Assembly (NCBI GenBank): GCA_905182985.1
Contig: CAJJDN010000015.1
Location: 720,472 to 784,471 of the forward strand
Direction: 5' to 3'
DNA from: Paramecium sonneborni
Taxonomy: Eukaryota > Ciliophora > Oligohymenophorea > Peniculida > Parameciidae
DNA length: 64,000 nt
How positions within the stretch are numbered: the stretch's first letter is position 1; each line of letters starts with the position of its first letter. Shown here piece after piece: positions 24,633 to 39,966 of this stretch. The notes under the pieces were generated by a model that was not told the origin of the DNA, ran no database searches, and was given only the letters and a program-made list of their open reading frames with translations. The position numbers and the translations under genes are program-made.

Positions 24633-25511
24633 TCAGAAGTAATCAATTTTAGTTTTCTTAAATTACTTTTTATTAAATAATCCTTAAGTATTAATTTCTT
24701 CCTTTTTAACATTTCTTTACTCCATCTATGGTAAGATATCTTTTAATTCTACATCTTTATCTGCCAACTCAATTAATTTTTGTTATAAGATTCTATTTTT
24801 ATCTTTTCCAATTTATCCAAATACTAATACTTCTTTAACTAATTCTTATTAATTTTTAATTGTGCCTTCTTGTATATCTTTTTCTATCTTTTATGCTAAT
24901 TATTCTTCATGATTAAGTTCTGCTTCTCCCTCTTCTGATTCAGATGTTTCTACCTTAAATTTATTTAAAAAAGTATCTTCAGTTTTAACAACTTCCCATT
25001 AACCAACTTTTACAACTAAATCTTTATCTACATTTGGAATAGGATTCTTTTAATATTCATCCCAAGCTTCTTCTTCATAATCTTCTAACATTAATCCAAT
25101 AGGTTTTTCATAATTGATTATTCCTGTAATAGTGTTTCTAAATCTTAATTTTCCAGTATCATCTTCTCTTTCTAATATCCATACTTTGCCTTCTGCATAA
25201 AATCCTAGTTAATCAGCGACTTTTTATTATTCTTATTAATTTTCTCCTGTATATTCATTTTCTACCTATTGATGATAATTATGTTCTTCTTTTTTTTAAT
25301 TTTTATTTTTATAGCTTTTTGAAGTTTCAGCTATTGAATCATAAGCTTTATGTTATTATTTATGTTCAATTCTTGCCTTCTTATTTAATTCTCTTAAATG
25401 TTATTCTTTATTTTTTTTATGTTTTGCTGTATTCTCATGATCCTATATAGCAGCTCTAGTATATGGAATTAACATTTTGCAAACCTCACACCATTTTTTC
25501 CTTTCGTTCAT
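24633..25511 (-). CDS. WBP4/FBP21-like U1-type zinc-finger protein
   Basis: 292 aa, intronless. It begins with a U1-C/matrin-type C2H2 finger: C8, C11, H25 and H31 in KKWCEVCKMLIPYTRAAIQD then HENTAKHKKN. After a basic Q-rich linker, residues about 105-145 (YAEGKVWILEREDDTGKLRF then NTITGIINYEKPIG) resemble a WW domain, with the invariant aromatic and a final P. The C-terminal half is acidic and helical. This order matches WBP4/FBP21, a component of activated spliceosomes that contacts splicing factors through its WW domains. Given the thousands of tiny introns here, a splicing role is natural, but orthology is inferred. Confidence 0.75.
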
Positions 25512-25575
25512 TTATGTATTTCTTAATATATATTTTGATATTATAATAATATTAATAGTTTTTACATATAATATC

Positions 25576-26373
25576 ATGCTTTAGCCCTTTTATAAGTTCA
25601 AACTATAGTTTATTGTATTAATATCCTACATTTGCTTAATTACACAATCCTATATTAATTAGATAACTTAACAAGAAATAGGATTTAAAAATGTTTTATT
25701 CAAGTTTATTATTGGTCATGAGATTATAGATGACAAGCCGTCAATAATTAATTTAGAAGGAATAAATGTAATAGATTCTAAATTAATAGAGTCAAGAAAT
25801 AATGATGATATCAATGGAGTCAAATTAAACTATTATTAAATAGGATAAAGTATGTAAATGAATAAGGCATTTATCAAAATTATTAGAACCTAATTCGTAA
25901 TCAACAAACTTATAATTATTTACATACTGATTTACAATTAGGATATGTTTTGGGAGTAAAATTTAATACAACAGCTTGTGTTGATAAAGCTTTGATTTTA
26001 GTCTAAATTAGTACAGAGATACCAATGAAAGTCAATTTAATCATTGATAATTTCTTTGATTAATTTTAAGTCTATTTGGAATAAATTAATATAGAATATT
26101 TCAGCATCTTAAACATGATGTTATTACTGAATTAAAAGAAAACCTTTAAAGTTTAAGTGAAGAAGGTGATCGTTTATGGAAATATATTAGTGCTGCCACG
26201 TAAAAATTCCTATTATTATTTATAGTTAAAGTATGGTAACATAAATGTTGAACTTGCAAACATTGTCTGACTTTAATTAATTTATTTCTAATTCAAAAGG
26301 TGAAGATATTGAATTTTTTGATACCCTATAAGCATCTTATTATTAATGTAAATTTGAGGTTACTTAAATTTGA
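25576..26373 (+). CDS. Hypothetical protein, possibly secreted, about 234 aa
   Basis: Best model uses three introns of 32, 35 and 26 nt and gives a continuous 234-aa frame ending FEVTQI. The N-terminus (MLQPFYKFKLQFIVLISYIC) has a hydrophobic run like a signal peptide or anchor. The middle part (LQLGYVLGVKFNTTACVDKA) is followed by a helical segment (LKHDVITELKENLQSLSEEG). No family recognised. The first exon is uncertain because a longer intron within it cannot be excluded. Confidence 0.6.
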
Positions 26374-26627
26374 GTAATTAGAAGCTTACAATAAATTTAA
26401 TCTACTCAGAATATATCTTTATAATTATTATTTTTTATTAATAAAATTTAATCAAATATTTATTAATTGTAGGTTGTATATTGAATTTTCAGTTTATTTA
26501 CTTAAGCTTAATTAAATATAATTATTTTTGTTTGCCTTATTGCAATTTATCAACTTTTGTTTATTTATCAATATATTTAAACAGATTTTAATGTTATCAT
26601 TTTATTCAATTAATAATCAAAAATATT

Positions 26628-27910
26628 ATGGATTAGCTTCTTAATATCAAATATAGCCCTAGATAATTTGTATTCAGATCATCTCCATGTTCTAAATAAT
26701 CTTTCTAAAGTGAAGATGATAGGGATACAGCACTTTCATTTGACTCCACTCCTAAACCAAAACCAAAACCTTTATTAGGAATGAATGCTATGACATCCCA
26801 ATTTGAAAATGAGGATAGTGATAAAAGCAGTTAAAAAGGAGAATCAGTACCAAAAACTTTTAGTAATAACTGAGATATAATTTTAGTTCCAAAACTTTCA
26901 CGTTTTAGCACTCAGAGAGTTATAACTATGAATGAAGGGGATAAAGATGAAGAACCAGAACTGATCGATAAAGATGTTAAATAAAGTTCAAGTATTTTTT
27001 CTCAAATACCTGATGAACAAACGAAAAATATAGAAGAACAACTCAAAAAAATAGAAGAGAAAATAAAAGTAAATCCAAAGCTTAAATAAATGAAATCTAA
27101 ACCTATGTCTATGAGAAATTTTAAAAAAGTTGGAGAATCTAAAGAAGACAAGTTATTAGATCATCCATTTCGTCATTTGATATTCAGTCCCAAAATAGAT
27201 GAATTAGTTTTTGAGAAACATTTAATTGTAACTTAAAGAGGACTAATTTATTCAAGAAAGTGTCTAAAAGGGCCTTCAGAAGAATTTATTGAAAAGAAAA
27301 AAGTTACTTTATAGAAAATCAATCCAAAGAAAGTAAACACAATTTTTCTTGATCTTGATGAAACGTTGATTCATGCTTGTAATTCTAGAGAGATACCAAC
27401 AGTTAAATTAAAATAAACAAATGAAGATGGATCTGATATTGATGTATCTTATATTATTAATAGTAGGTTGGAATAAATATTAGACCATATGCTTCCTATT
27501 TCTTATAAGAATTAGCATAATATTATACAGTCTATATTTATACAGCCTCTTCTTAATCATATGCTTAAACGGTTGTAAATTATCTTGATCCTCTCAAATA
27601 ATATATAAGTGGAATCTTAACTAGATCTAATTGTATGGAAACTAAAAATGGGTTTTTCATAAAAGATTTAAGAATTATTAAAGACTTAGATTTAAGCAAA
27701 ACTCTAATCATAGACAACCTCGTTCATTCTTTCGGTTTATAGGTTGAAAATGGAATTCCAATTCTTGAGTGGCATGATAATTAAGATGATTTAGAACTGA
27801 AATATCTATTAGAATATTTGATAGAAGCATCTGAATAATAGAATTTGAAAGAGTTTAATATAACTCATTTGCAATTAGATCATTTAATAGATTATATCAT
27901 CAAGTAATGA
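26628..27910 (+). CDS. FCP/SCP (NIF-type) CTD-like phosphatase
   Basis: 412 aa; introns at 26863-26886 (24 nt) and 27444-27463 (20 nt). The 220-residue N-terminal half is acidic and S/P/K-rich with predicted disorder. The C-terminal domain begins with the DxDx(T/V) catalytic motif in IFLDLDETLIHAC, and continues with NIRPYASYFLQELAQYYTVY, TASSQSYAQTVV, and IDNLVHSFGLQVENGIPI, as in FCP1/SCP/Dullard haloacid-dehalogenase phosphatases. These remove phosphate from Ser, for example on the RNA polymerase II tail or on Smad and lipin proteins. The substrate here is unknown. Catalytic aspartates are intact. Confidence 0.9.
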
Positions 27911-27963
27911 AATTTGTATCTATAATCCTTTTAAACTTAAAATATATATGTGAATCAAAAAAA

Positions 27964-28286
27964 TCATCTAAATTTATATAAATGTGATAATTATTTAGAT
28001 TCCCCTTATGTTCTTAATTCAATTTCTTCTATTTTGAAATCTTTAATTGAGCCATCCTATAATAAATATTTAAATATACTTAAGTGGCAAAATCATAAGG
28101 GATGACTTCATCCTTTGTGTTAAAAATGTACATCATTCCTTGATCTTTTTTTGCTGCAAATATTAAATGACCTTAATCATAAAGACTTTAAGTTTAGAGA
28201 TTGGTCGGTTGATTAATTTAGAGAATGAAATATCTCTTGGGAGTAACAACAGTCATTCGATACAAAGGAATAAGCACATTCTTCAT
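27964..28286 (-). CDS. Small conserved-looking protein, 99 aa
   Basis: Starts at ATG 28286 (MKNVLIPLYRMTVVTPKRYF); one 23-nt intron at 28057-28079; ends LYKFR then TGA. The length is an exact codon multiple after splicing. The peptide has beta-like stretches (GHLIFAAKKDQGMMYIFNTK) and no signal or membrane segment. Not recognised. It is convergent with the phosphatase (53 bp between stops) and divergent from RPL10. Confidence 0.6.
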
Positions 28287-28498
28287 AATTAAATTAATAA
28301 TTGAATTAGTTAATAAAGCAAAATATGGCATATATAAGATGTTGAAATATGCAAATACACGATTTTATATAATATTGAGATATTATTAAAAAGAGACAAA
28401 TTTTATTGGAAAAGAGAAGGATTGTAAATTTTAAAATAAAATGTGTGAATGATTGATTTCAAAAATTTTTTTAATCTTTTATATTTTTTTAAATAAAA

Positions 28499-29205
28499 AT
28501 GGGTAGAAGACCAGCAAGATGCTATAGAGTGAGTAATGGAAAACCATTCCCCAAGTCAAGATATAACAGAGGTGTCCCAGATGCTAAAATTAAGATTTAT
28601 GATGTTGGAAGAAAGAAGGCTAATGTAGATGAATTCCCAGTACTTAATAATTAATATGAATTAGGCTACAATTCACATTGTATCAGATGAAAAGGAATAA
28701 ATTTCATCAGAAGCCTTAGAAGCATGCAGAGTTGCCATCAATAAATATATGATTAAGAAAGTCGGAAAAGATGCATTCCATCTTAGATGTAGAGTTCACC
28801 CATGGCACGTACTCAGAATCAATAAAATGCTTTCATGTGCTGGTGCAGATAGACTTTAAACTGGTATGAGAGGTGCCTTTGGTAAACCCAATGGTTTATG
28901 TGCCAGAGTTAAAATTGGTAGCATTCTTTACTCTTTGAGATGCAAAGATGCTTCAATTAATCATGCTATGGAAGCATTAAGAAGAGGAAAGAATAAGTTC
29001 CCAGGAAGATAAAAGATTGTTGTCTCAGCTAAATGGGGATTCACTAACTATTTCAGATCCGACTATCTTAAATATAAGGCTAATGTAATTACCATTAATT
29101 AATTATTATTAGGATGAATTATAATATTATGGTACTCACGTCCACAAATTGAAATAACATGGTCCATTGGAAAAATTAAAGATTTTCTAAGCCCTAAGAA
29201 AATGA
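28499..29205 (+). CDS. RPL10: Large ribosomal subunit protein uL16 (RPL10)
   Basis: 217 aa; introns at 28640-28664 (25 nt) and 29085-29112 (28 nt). Start [20 protein letters not shown] and motifs [46 protein letters not shown] and [13 protein letters not shown] are diagnostic of eukaryotic RPL10/QM. It binds late to the 60S subunit near the peptidyl-transferase centre. Full length for the family. Confidence 0.98.
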
Positions 29206-29273
29206 TTTGTTAAAAATAATCATATAATAAATATATAAAATTATTTTATTTGTTTTAATGCCTGTATGCAATA

Positions 29274-30886
29274 TCAAAATCCGAACATTGCAAAAAGTAA
29301 TAATGGTACCCATATTAATGAAGAAAATTCGGGATTATCTTCTTCTAAAAGTTTTCTTGTTTTGAATGTAATCTTTGTACCATTTAAATTACCTATTGCT
29401 AATTTAGTATTAGCATTAGTAGCACCTTCAATAAGAACCCTTCTGTTACTGGCTGCATTTGGATTTGTTATTTTAGCAGTAACAGCAAATCCATTACCCT
29501 TTTCTCCTTTAATTGCCAGTCTGACTGTGTAAATAATATAACCTTCACCAATAATAACAGGTTCTTCAATAGGTAAATTAACTAAAGTTCCTTATCCCTA
29601 TAATTTAACAGCTCCTTTTTCCAATTTCCAATTCTTAAGATTTGAATCCGTAATATTCAACCTAACTTTGAATCTTTAATTCAGAATTAAAGTTATCTTA
29701 TCTTAAGTCCATTAACAATCATTTATATTGTCGCAATAATCAAGTGCCAACTCAATAGGGATGGCTAATGATGGTGGATTCAAAGTCTTAGGAGGGACTT
29801 ACAAACTTAATATAGAGGACTTAGAATAATCAATAGTAGCTGTCCAATTTCTTTCATACATAATTTATTCATTAAAATGTACATTAAAATGGAATGAGCA
29901 ATCATAAATTTATGGATTATCTCTTTAATGACAATTAGCACCTGTCATATTCTATTAATCTATAACCAGTTTAGCAGTAGATGGTGTATCATGCCAGAAC
30001 TGTAATTCTGTAAATTTACCATCATCCTAACCTATTGTTACCCACTAAGCTGGCCAACATCCTTTAAAATCATAATTCGGTATTTTAATAGTAGCCGAAT
30101 ATGTAGTAGCAGTTATACTCTCTACTAAAGAATCTGTACCATATGGGATTGATTATTCTAAACTATTTCCACAATCAACATTATAACAAACACCTTCTAA
30201 CCATCTATATGGTTCTGTACAATTAGTACAATCATAAAAAGTTGTGCATTGACTACATCTAGCTGTGCAATTCTTATTATAATATACTAGTATTTTGGTT
30301 ATATAATATGCTCCTTCTATGTTTTCATTGAGGAAATCCTAAAATACTAAGGATAATTAAGATTAGTTCTTAGCTTTTAAAGTAGCTGATGGAATTGTAT
30401 ATTTAATCTAAAAATAAATAAAATAAAAATTACAGTTTTCCAGTCATTAAGAAGATCTTATATTAAAACAGATTCATCATTTGGACATAAATAAGCAGGA
30501 TGCGTATAGTTAGCATTTTGTTTATAAAAAGTACTTGCATATGAATACCCTGAAGCAAACCAACAATATCCGTTTTATTACTCATCAGTATATCCCACAA
30601 ATAGTCCAGATTGAACTCCTCTATTAGTGGTAGATTTTGTTAAATATTTAAATTCTACTGTTACATCTTATTCCATTTCAATTTAAAATGGTACAGATAT
30701 GATTCCACCTGCAACAGTTTTTTTTACTATATTCGCACAATAATCATTTGTTGTTCCTGGACAAGGAACTATAGTGGCAACATCAGATTACTTCCATAAA
30801 GTTGAACTAATTGAACCACCTGTAAAATCATCTTAAAAAATTATGTGCTGAGCCTATAACAACTATGCTAAGAATAGTATTAGCAT
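29274..30886 (-). CDS. Secreted or GPI-anchored/type I surface protein, 528 aa
   Basis: One 26-nt intron at 30408-30433. The N-terminus MLILFLAQLLQAQHI is a signal peptide. The ectodomain has many Cys pairs (ARCSQCTTFYDCTNCTEPY, GVCYNVDCG), a lectin-like early region (LFVGYTDEQQNGYCWFASG), and later beta-rich modules (NANTKLAIGNLNGTKITF). It ends in a hydrophobic run with no cytoplasmic tail (SLIWVPLLLFAMFGF), which fits a GPI-attachment signal or a single membrane helix. Likely a cell-surface or trichocyst-type secretory protein; family not identified. Convergent with RPL10. Confidence 0.75.
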
Positions 30887-31630
30887 TTATATAAATAATA
30901 ATTAATGAAATCTAATACTTTTCTGGTTCTGATTTTTAAAACAAAATTTAAAAACCACTTTTATTCTATTTGAATGTATTCATTTCATTTAATAATTTTT
31001 TTATCTATTGTCTGCCTACTTAAATAAAATATTTTTGAATTCAAAGCATCCTTTAAATATGATTTCTTTTTTCTTTTCCTAAAAGACTGTTCTAACAATT
31101 ATTAACTTATTCAACCTTCTTTTTTATTTTATTCAGAATATTTTAATATGTCTTTTTTCAAAATAATTATCTAACTATAATTCATTCATATTATATTATC
31201 TACATTTTTTGAATAGTATTTTAACACAATCCTAAAATTTTATCATCTAGAAACTTTACTTTTTAACAAATATAAAATATTTAATACGCAATTTTAAACA
31301 AAATTTTAATTCCCTTTATATTTTAATCTGTTAACAATGCTTAAGTTTTGATCTTATAATCCTCATACTCAACAAAAAAAATAAAGAATTATATAGCTAC
31401 AAGAATATTTTTAATGTTAATCTAAATGAATTACATCTATCATATAAAGGTAAGATTAACAAATCAAAAAAGTTAACATTTAATTTATCATACTTTCATT
31501 AGTTAGCATAATTTTCCAAAGTTTTTCAAGTAAATATAAATTATTTAAATATGCTTGCTTTCTGAATTAGGAAAGTTTATAACTATTTATTCAATTTTTA
31601 TTAATAAAGTAAGCATATATATTAATTTGA
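30887..31630. other. Intergenic region between divergent genes
   Basis: 744 bp of AT-rich sequence with no convincing frame on either strand and no structured RNA recognised. Confidence 0.5.
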
Positions 31631-34495
<2,865 letters not shown>

Positions 34496-35211
34496 TTTTA
34501 ATGTTTGTTGTCAAATCATTTATAATTTAAATTATAATTAATTTTTTATTCTTTGAATCTTGCCTGCTTTTTTTAAAGGTGAATTTGTTTCTGTATCAGA
34601 ATCTTTCTCTTTAAAATTTAACTTGGATTTTAGGTTCTTATTTTTAATAAACTATTTTAATGAGAAACATTATATGTTAATTAATTTTCAATCTGTGTAA
34701 AATTTAATTTATTCTTATTTAATTAACTAGAATTTGTTAACTACAAATTTATAATAATGAGTAAAATATAACTCTTAAATTTGAATTCAAATTTCTTGAC
34801 AAACATTCTAAATATTGATAAATTATTAGCAAATGAAATGTGAGATCTTAAAATTTTAGGAAGTTTAATGAACAACTTAAAAATTGAAAAATAAATCATA
34901 CTTTAATATTTATAAGTTAAATTAGATTTCTTTTTAATAATTTATTTTTATTTTAGTTCTTGAAATATTATTCAATTTTCATTAAGCTATTTGAATGTCT
35001 ATTTTTGATAAAATTTTTGTATATCTATTTTAAATTATTAATTAATTCTTTGATCATATATGGTTTTCATTAGATTTGATTATATTAGTAGAGTCAGATA
35101 AAATTTCATGTTTAATATTATTAAACTAAATATATGTGAGATATTGATAAGGTCAAGATTAGATTAAAAATAAAGTTTGTATAAGTAATAAATATATTTT
35201 AATTATTAAAA
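34496..35211. other. Intergenic region, possible short minus-strand frame
   Basis: Mostly featureless AT-rich DNA. On the minus strand near 34520-34640 a short frame reads like protein (KEKDSDTETNSPLKKAGKIQ), but I found no start or splice structure to support a gene. Confidence 0.4.
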
Positions 35212-37098
35212 ATGCCAAAAATTGAAAATACTACAGGAATGCCAATTAATTTGATAATTGATGAATTAAAAAGTGATGATATCAGAAAAAGAATTCATTC
35301 AGTGAAACATTTAGATTTGATTGCAAGTACAATAGGTCCAGATAGAACAAAAAATGAATTAATTCCTTTCATTTAAGGTAAATAAAAATATATTTAGAAT
35401 TACTGGATGATGATGATGAAGTTTTGATTGAATTAGCTGAATCTTTATCTAAGAATTTCGTTGAACTAGTTGGTGGATAAGTTTAAGTATTGCTACCTAC
35501 ATTTGAAGCATTATGTAGAGTAGAAGATGCTTCAGTTCGTGAGAAAGTATGAGATTCATAATATGGAGGCTGCTAATCAATTAAAGAAATGTTTTACATT
35601 ATTGCCAGATTAAAAGAAGGTTGAAGAATTATCAATAGGAATAATAAAGAGATTGAATGATAGCGATTATTATATGGCAAAGAATGCAGTTGTGATTTTG
35701 ATTCCAGCTATTATTAATTAAGTTTCATAGAACAATTAGAATGATTTGATTAACATAGTACTCAAAATATCTTAAGATCAAATTCCATAAGTTCGAAAAT
35801 TTTCTTCAATGTATTTTTAAGTATTTTGTTACATAATTGAAGGATTTAGTTAGACATTATCCAATAGTAAATGATGCTTTTATTTAAAATATACTAAATT
35901 CATTTATTAAAGATGAATAAGATTTTATTAGAATGTATATAGTTGATTCTTTGATTGCTTCAAGCAAAACTGCATTTTTTTAAAAACAATAAAACTTTGT
36001 TCTAAATATGTTTAAATAATTGGCTGAAGATTAATCATGGAGAGTGAGATATTATTTTTGTGAAAAATTAGCTGATGTATTTAATAATAAGTATTAAATT
36101 AGATTGGAGATTCAGTAGGAAAAGAAGGTTATCGAAGAAATTTTTAAAATTATCATTTGAAGTTTTTATAAGATAATGAACCTGAAATGAAATCTATTGC
36201 AGCATTAAAAATAGAAAGAGTAAGTTCTTTAATGGATGCAGATGACATTATGAATAAATTAGTTCCACTTTTAAAATCAATTTAATAGGATTAAAATTCA
36301 TTTGTGAGAAGTATAATTTTTTAAATACTATTTTTATTAGATTCATTAGCTTCTTCAGTCTTAGCATTATCACCAATAATTGGTAAGAAAAATACAAGTG
36401 AATAAATTTTACCTATTTTCTTAAATTTACTTAAAGATCAAGATTCGGAAGTTAGGATTACCTTATTCAAAAAATTAAGTTTAATCACAAACGTTTTAGG
36501 AGTTGATTCTTTATCATAAAGTGTTATTCCAGCATTGACAGAATTAGCATAAGATAAGAATTGGAGAATAAGAGCATCAACAATAGAAGTGTTAAGTTTC
36601 TTTGCTAGAGCAATAGGTCCAGAATTCTTATCAGATAAAGTGTTGAAATTACTATTAGATTGGTTAGGTGATAAAGTATATTCTGTTAGATAAACAGCTA
36701 TTTAATAAACTGCTTAATTGATTTCAATTCTAGGTATTGCTTGGGCGGATAGAAATCTGTTAACTAAAATTTGGAGCTTTTAATCTATCTAAAATTATCT
36801 TCATAGATTGACAGTACTTTTTACAATAAATGTATGACTAATTTATTTAATTAATTAGTAAATAGCAACTTCATTGAACAATGATTATATATTGAAAACA
36901 ATCCTTCCTTTGTTATAACAAATGTCAAAAGACTCAGTTGCAAATATCAGGAGCAATGTTTGCAAGACATCAATTTCATTAGCTAAAGAGAAAGGTGGAA
37001 ATATAGTTGATCCATTAAAAAAAGTTTTATAATCTCTTTGTGATGATTAAGATGCAGAAGTTAAATACTAAGCAAAAAGTGCATTAGAGTCATTATGA
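35212..37098 (+). CDS. Protein phosphatase 2A scaffold subunit A (PR65)
   Basis: Five introns (20, 22, 22, 26 and 27 nt) yield 589 aa, the usual PR65 length. The protein is a chain of HEAT repeats; matching segments include NEDASVREK-type helices (RVEDASVREKAANQLKKCF), EDQSWRVRYYFCEKLAD, ALSPIIGKKNTSEQILPIFL, LPALTELAQDKNWRIRASTI and NYLHRLTVLFTIN. PR65 holds the catalytic C subunit and the variable B subunits. The intron at about 36076-36101 is needed to reach IGDSVGKEG, equivalent to the conserved VGPE. All the expected repeats appear to be present. Confidence 0.93.
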
Positions 37099-37363
37099 AT
37101 TTTATAATGATTAATATATTTATGAAATAACAAATAAATAATTCTGATTTTTAGAGAATCTAAATATTATATCTAAAATAAATAGAATATTTACAAAAGT
37201 TTGGAAACATTCTTAATTTCTTAAATATATAAATATCTAAACTTTCTATAAAATATAATATTATATTTTAATATCTAAAATTTGATAATAATTATTATAT
37301 CCAAAACAATAATCTTAAAAATATTGTTAATATTTATGTATTTTTATATTTAATGATTCATTA

Positions 37364-38796
37364 TCAATATTATTTTTGAATACTGCTACTTCCAACAGTT
37401 GATCTTGTTACAGTTCTCTTCTCAACAACTACTTCCTATTAATAGTTAATATAAAATGAATACTTTCTTTTATTATTTCTAGAGTGCTTCTAACTCTGCT
37501 TAAGCCATCATCAATTATTCCTAACATTCATTATAATCATGGTTAATTTTAATGAATTTTTATTTCCAAACTTCAATTTCAGAACTTAAGAAAGTAACTT
37601 TTTCTTAAACCACAGTAGTTCCTTATTCTTCCAAATATTGAATTCTTAAATGTAATTCATCAATTTCATGATCCTTATTGGCCAACAATTATCTATACTT
37701 GTCAATTTCAGTTTTTAATCTCAAAATTTCTTACTCTAAATCACTAATTTAGAATCTATATTAATTAATTTTTGCACTATATTCTTTATCGCTAAGTGCT
37801 ATTTAACTTCTTAAGTCTTCACATTCTGCAGTTCTTTAATATAATAAATTCTTCAAATTATCAACTTCTAACTCCAACTCTCTAATTCTAGTTTATGCAT
37901 CTCTACTCTCATTAGCTGCAGATCTTAATTCTATGGAAGTAACTCTATATTTTTCTAATTCATTATCTCTTTATTAAATAATCAATCTTAATGAACTTAG
38001 TTCCATTTATAATTGACTATTTGCATCTTACATCTCTTAAATTTAATTTCTTAATATAGCTAATTCTTAATCTTTGCTTCTGCATTAATTCTTCCAATTA
38101 GTAAGTTCTGTTTCTAATTATCTATATCTAGTTTCACTTGAACTTGAACTTGTTTTGAGTAACAATAATTCTTAATCTTTTTATTTTAATTAAGAATTCA
38201 AATTTCCATTTTGCATCTACAATTCAGATAATTATCTTCTTAAATCACTTACTTCTTATTAATTATTTAATCTTAATCTATTTAATTCATTTTCTAATTG
38301 AGAAATAGATTCAGTATCCTTTACTATCTTTTCCTTCTCAATTACTTTCTCAACTATTTTTGTTTCTAATTATCTAGCTTCAAGTTCAGTAATAACTGAT
38401 TAAAGATATTCGCATTCTAATCTCCAAGGGGCTTCTATTTCTTCTCTATTTACAACTACTATTTGCATATGTAATGGTGATGCTTAACAAGGATTACATG
38501 GCTAATATTTAATTAATAATCATTACATTTATTGTAGGATAGTTTGTCACTTGAGCTGTTACAAAGTTATTAGGAAACTGAACTCCTTATTGATTGAATG
38601 CTTAATTTCTACCATCAAATACAAATTCATCTTATTATACTTATTGATTTACAAATGGAACCTATTAACAATTAATTCAATTATATTTTACTTGTTAAAC
38701 TCCACTTGTATAAACAAACTGTTGAGAAATTGGTCTTGTTTATTAATATTCATTTCGTAATGTCTCTTATTGATCAAGTCTTTATTAATTTAACAT
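37364..38796 (-). CDS. Coiled-coil protein, paralogue 1 of a flanking pair
   Basis: 449 aa with introns of 30, 25 and 28 nt. The N-terminal 95 residues are Q/P/V-rich (RPISQQFVYTSGVQQVPFVN); from IVEKVIEKEKIVKD on it is one long coiled coil, ending with the block SEIEVWKQKFIKINHDYNEC then QEQLMMAQAELEAL, and a short basic Ser/Thr tail. The gene at 41706-43112 has the same order and the same C-terminal block (AKIWKSKFKELND then CQEKLM), so the two are paralogues. KIVEKVIEKEK recalls the valine/lysine/glutamate repeats of alveolin-type cortical proteins, but the match is too short to name it. Confidence 0.8.
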
Positions 38797-39074
38797 TAGA
38801 TTATAGATTATTAATTTTTATTTACCTTAATTTTATTTTATATTTTAGATATAAATTGAGTAACTCAGTGCAATTTTTAATTTACTTGTACTTCACTGCT
38901 ATTTAATTATTTAAACTAATTATAAAATATCAAAACAATTAGAATAGATATTTATTATAAAATATATCAAATACTGATTTAAATTACATTTATCTGATTT
39001 TAATTATAAAGAAAGTTTTATTGAAAATATTTTTAAATGCTTCCTATTAAAATTATTAGTATTAAATAATATAA

Positions 39075-39692
39075 TCATTGCTTTATTCTATTTTTTTGCA
39101 ATATTTCAATTTATTTTATTAATTCTTATTTCTCATTGATATGCTTTTACAATTCATCCTTATACTATTTCAATAATATGGAAGATCTTTAAATTATACT
39201 TTATAATTGTGTAATTGTTTATCTCTCTTTTTCTCTGTTAGAAGTAACATTAATAGAGTCAAAAGATTTTTTTTGTATTTGATCTTTATCCTTATTTCTC
39301 ATTCTTGGTTTAATACTACTTGAAGTAGTTGAATTTAAAGAAGGTGTGTAAATATCTAGCTTGAAAAGTAATTATGAAGATAATTAATTAGGAGTAGGAG
39401 TATACCCATTCAAATATTATTAAGAAAAACTATCTTGCATTTAAAGTTATTGTTAAGATTTCTATTTAATTAACTTTGAATAAGGACTTGATTTTAATAA
39501 TTATTGTAAACCTTATGTTATAACTTATTTTTTGTGATTTTGTTTAACTGTAATAGGGGTTATTAAATCTGCTTAAGAATAATTAATCCTTCTATGGAGA
39601 GTACTTTATATATGTTGTCTTATATCTGGACTGATTGTAGATTTACGTTGTTGATCTAAATATGGTTATTCTGATTTTAGTAAAGAGTTCAT
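39075..39692 (-). CDS. Hypothetical protein, 205 aa
   Basis: Intronless, from MNSLLKSEQPYLDQQRKS to a C-terminal coiled coil (LLKQYKDELQKHINEKQELI). The middle is rich in S, T, Q and K (SSPYSKLIKQKSQQQLQMQ) and probably disordered. No motif recognised. It lies between the two coiled-coil paralogues and is divergent from the dynein-docking gene. Confidence 0.65.
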
Positions 39693-39966
39693 TTCAATTA
39701 AATATATATTTTATTAATGACATTTTAAATCTCTACTTATAATTTTGGTAATCATAAAGTTTCTAAGTTTTATCAAATTTGAGAAAACTATAAATAACTT
39801 ATAATCTAGTATATATTTAATTAGCTTAGATGAGATTCATACTATTGCATCAGTTAAATTTTAATCATTTTTTCATGAATACACTTAATAGCATAATTTA
39901 ATGATATCTTAATAAACAAATGTTCAAATAATAAAATATATAAATTTCAATATTTAATAATAACAA

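Noticed and set aside
29266..29532. Standard-code + strand ORF of 88 codons
   Set aside because: It lies antisense to the 3' end of the surface-protein gene, whose minus-strand frame is far longer and has a signal peptide and C-terminal hydrophobic tail.
34520..34640. Small minus-strand gene (KEKDSDTETNSPLKKAGK)
   Set aside because: Protein-like for about 40 residues but no start codon or splice sites could be found; left as a note.
36076..36101. Frameshift or pseudogene in the PP2A scaffold gene
   Set aside because: A 26-nt GT...AG intron here restores frame, recovers the conserved VG-E segment and brings the protein to 589 aa, the normal length.
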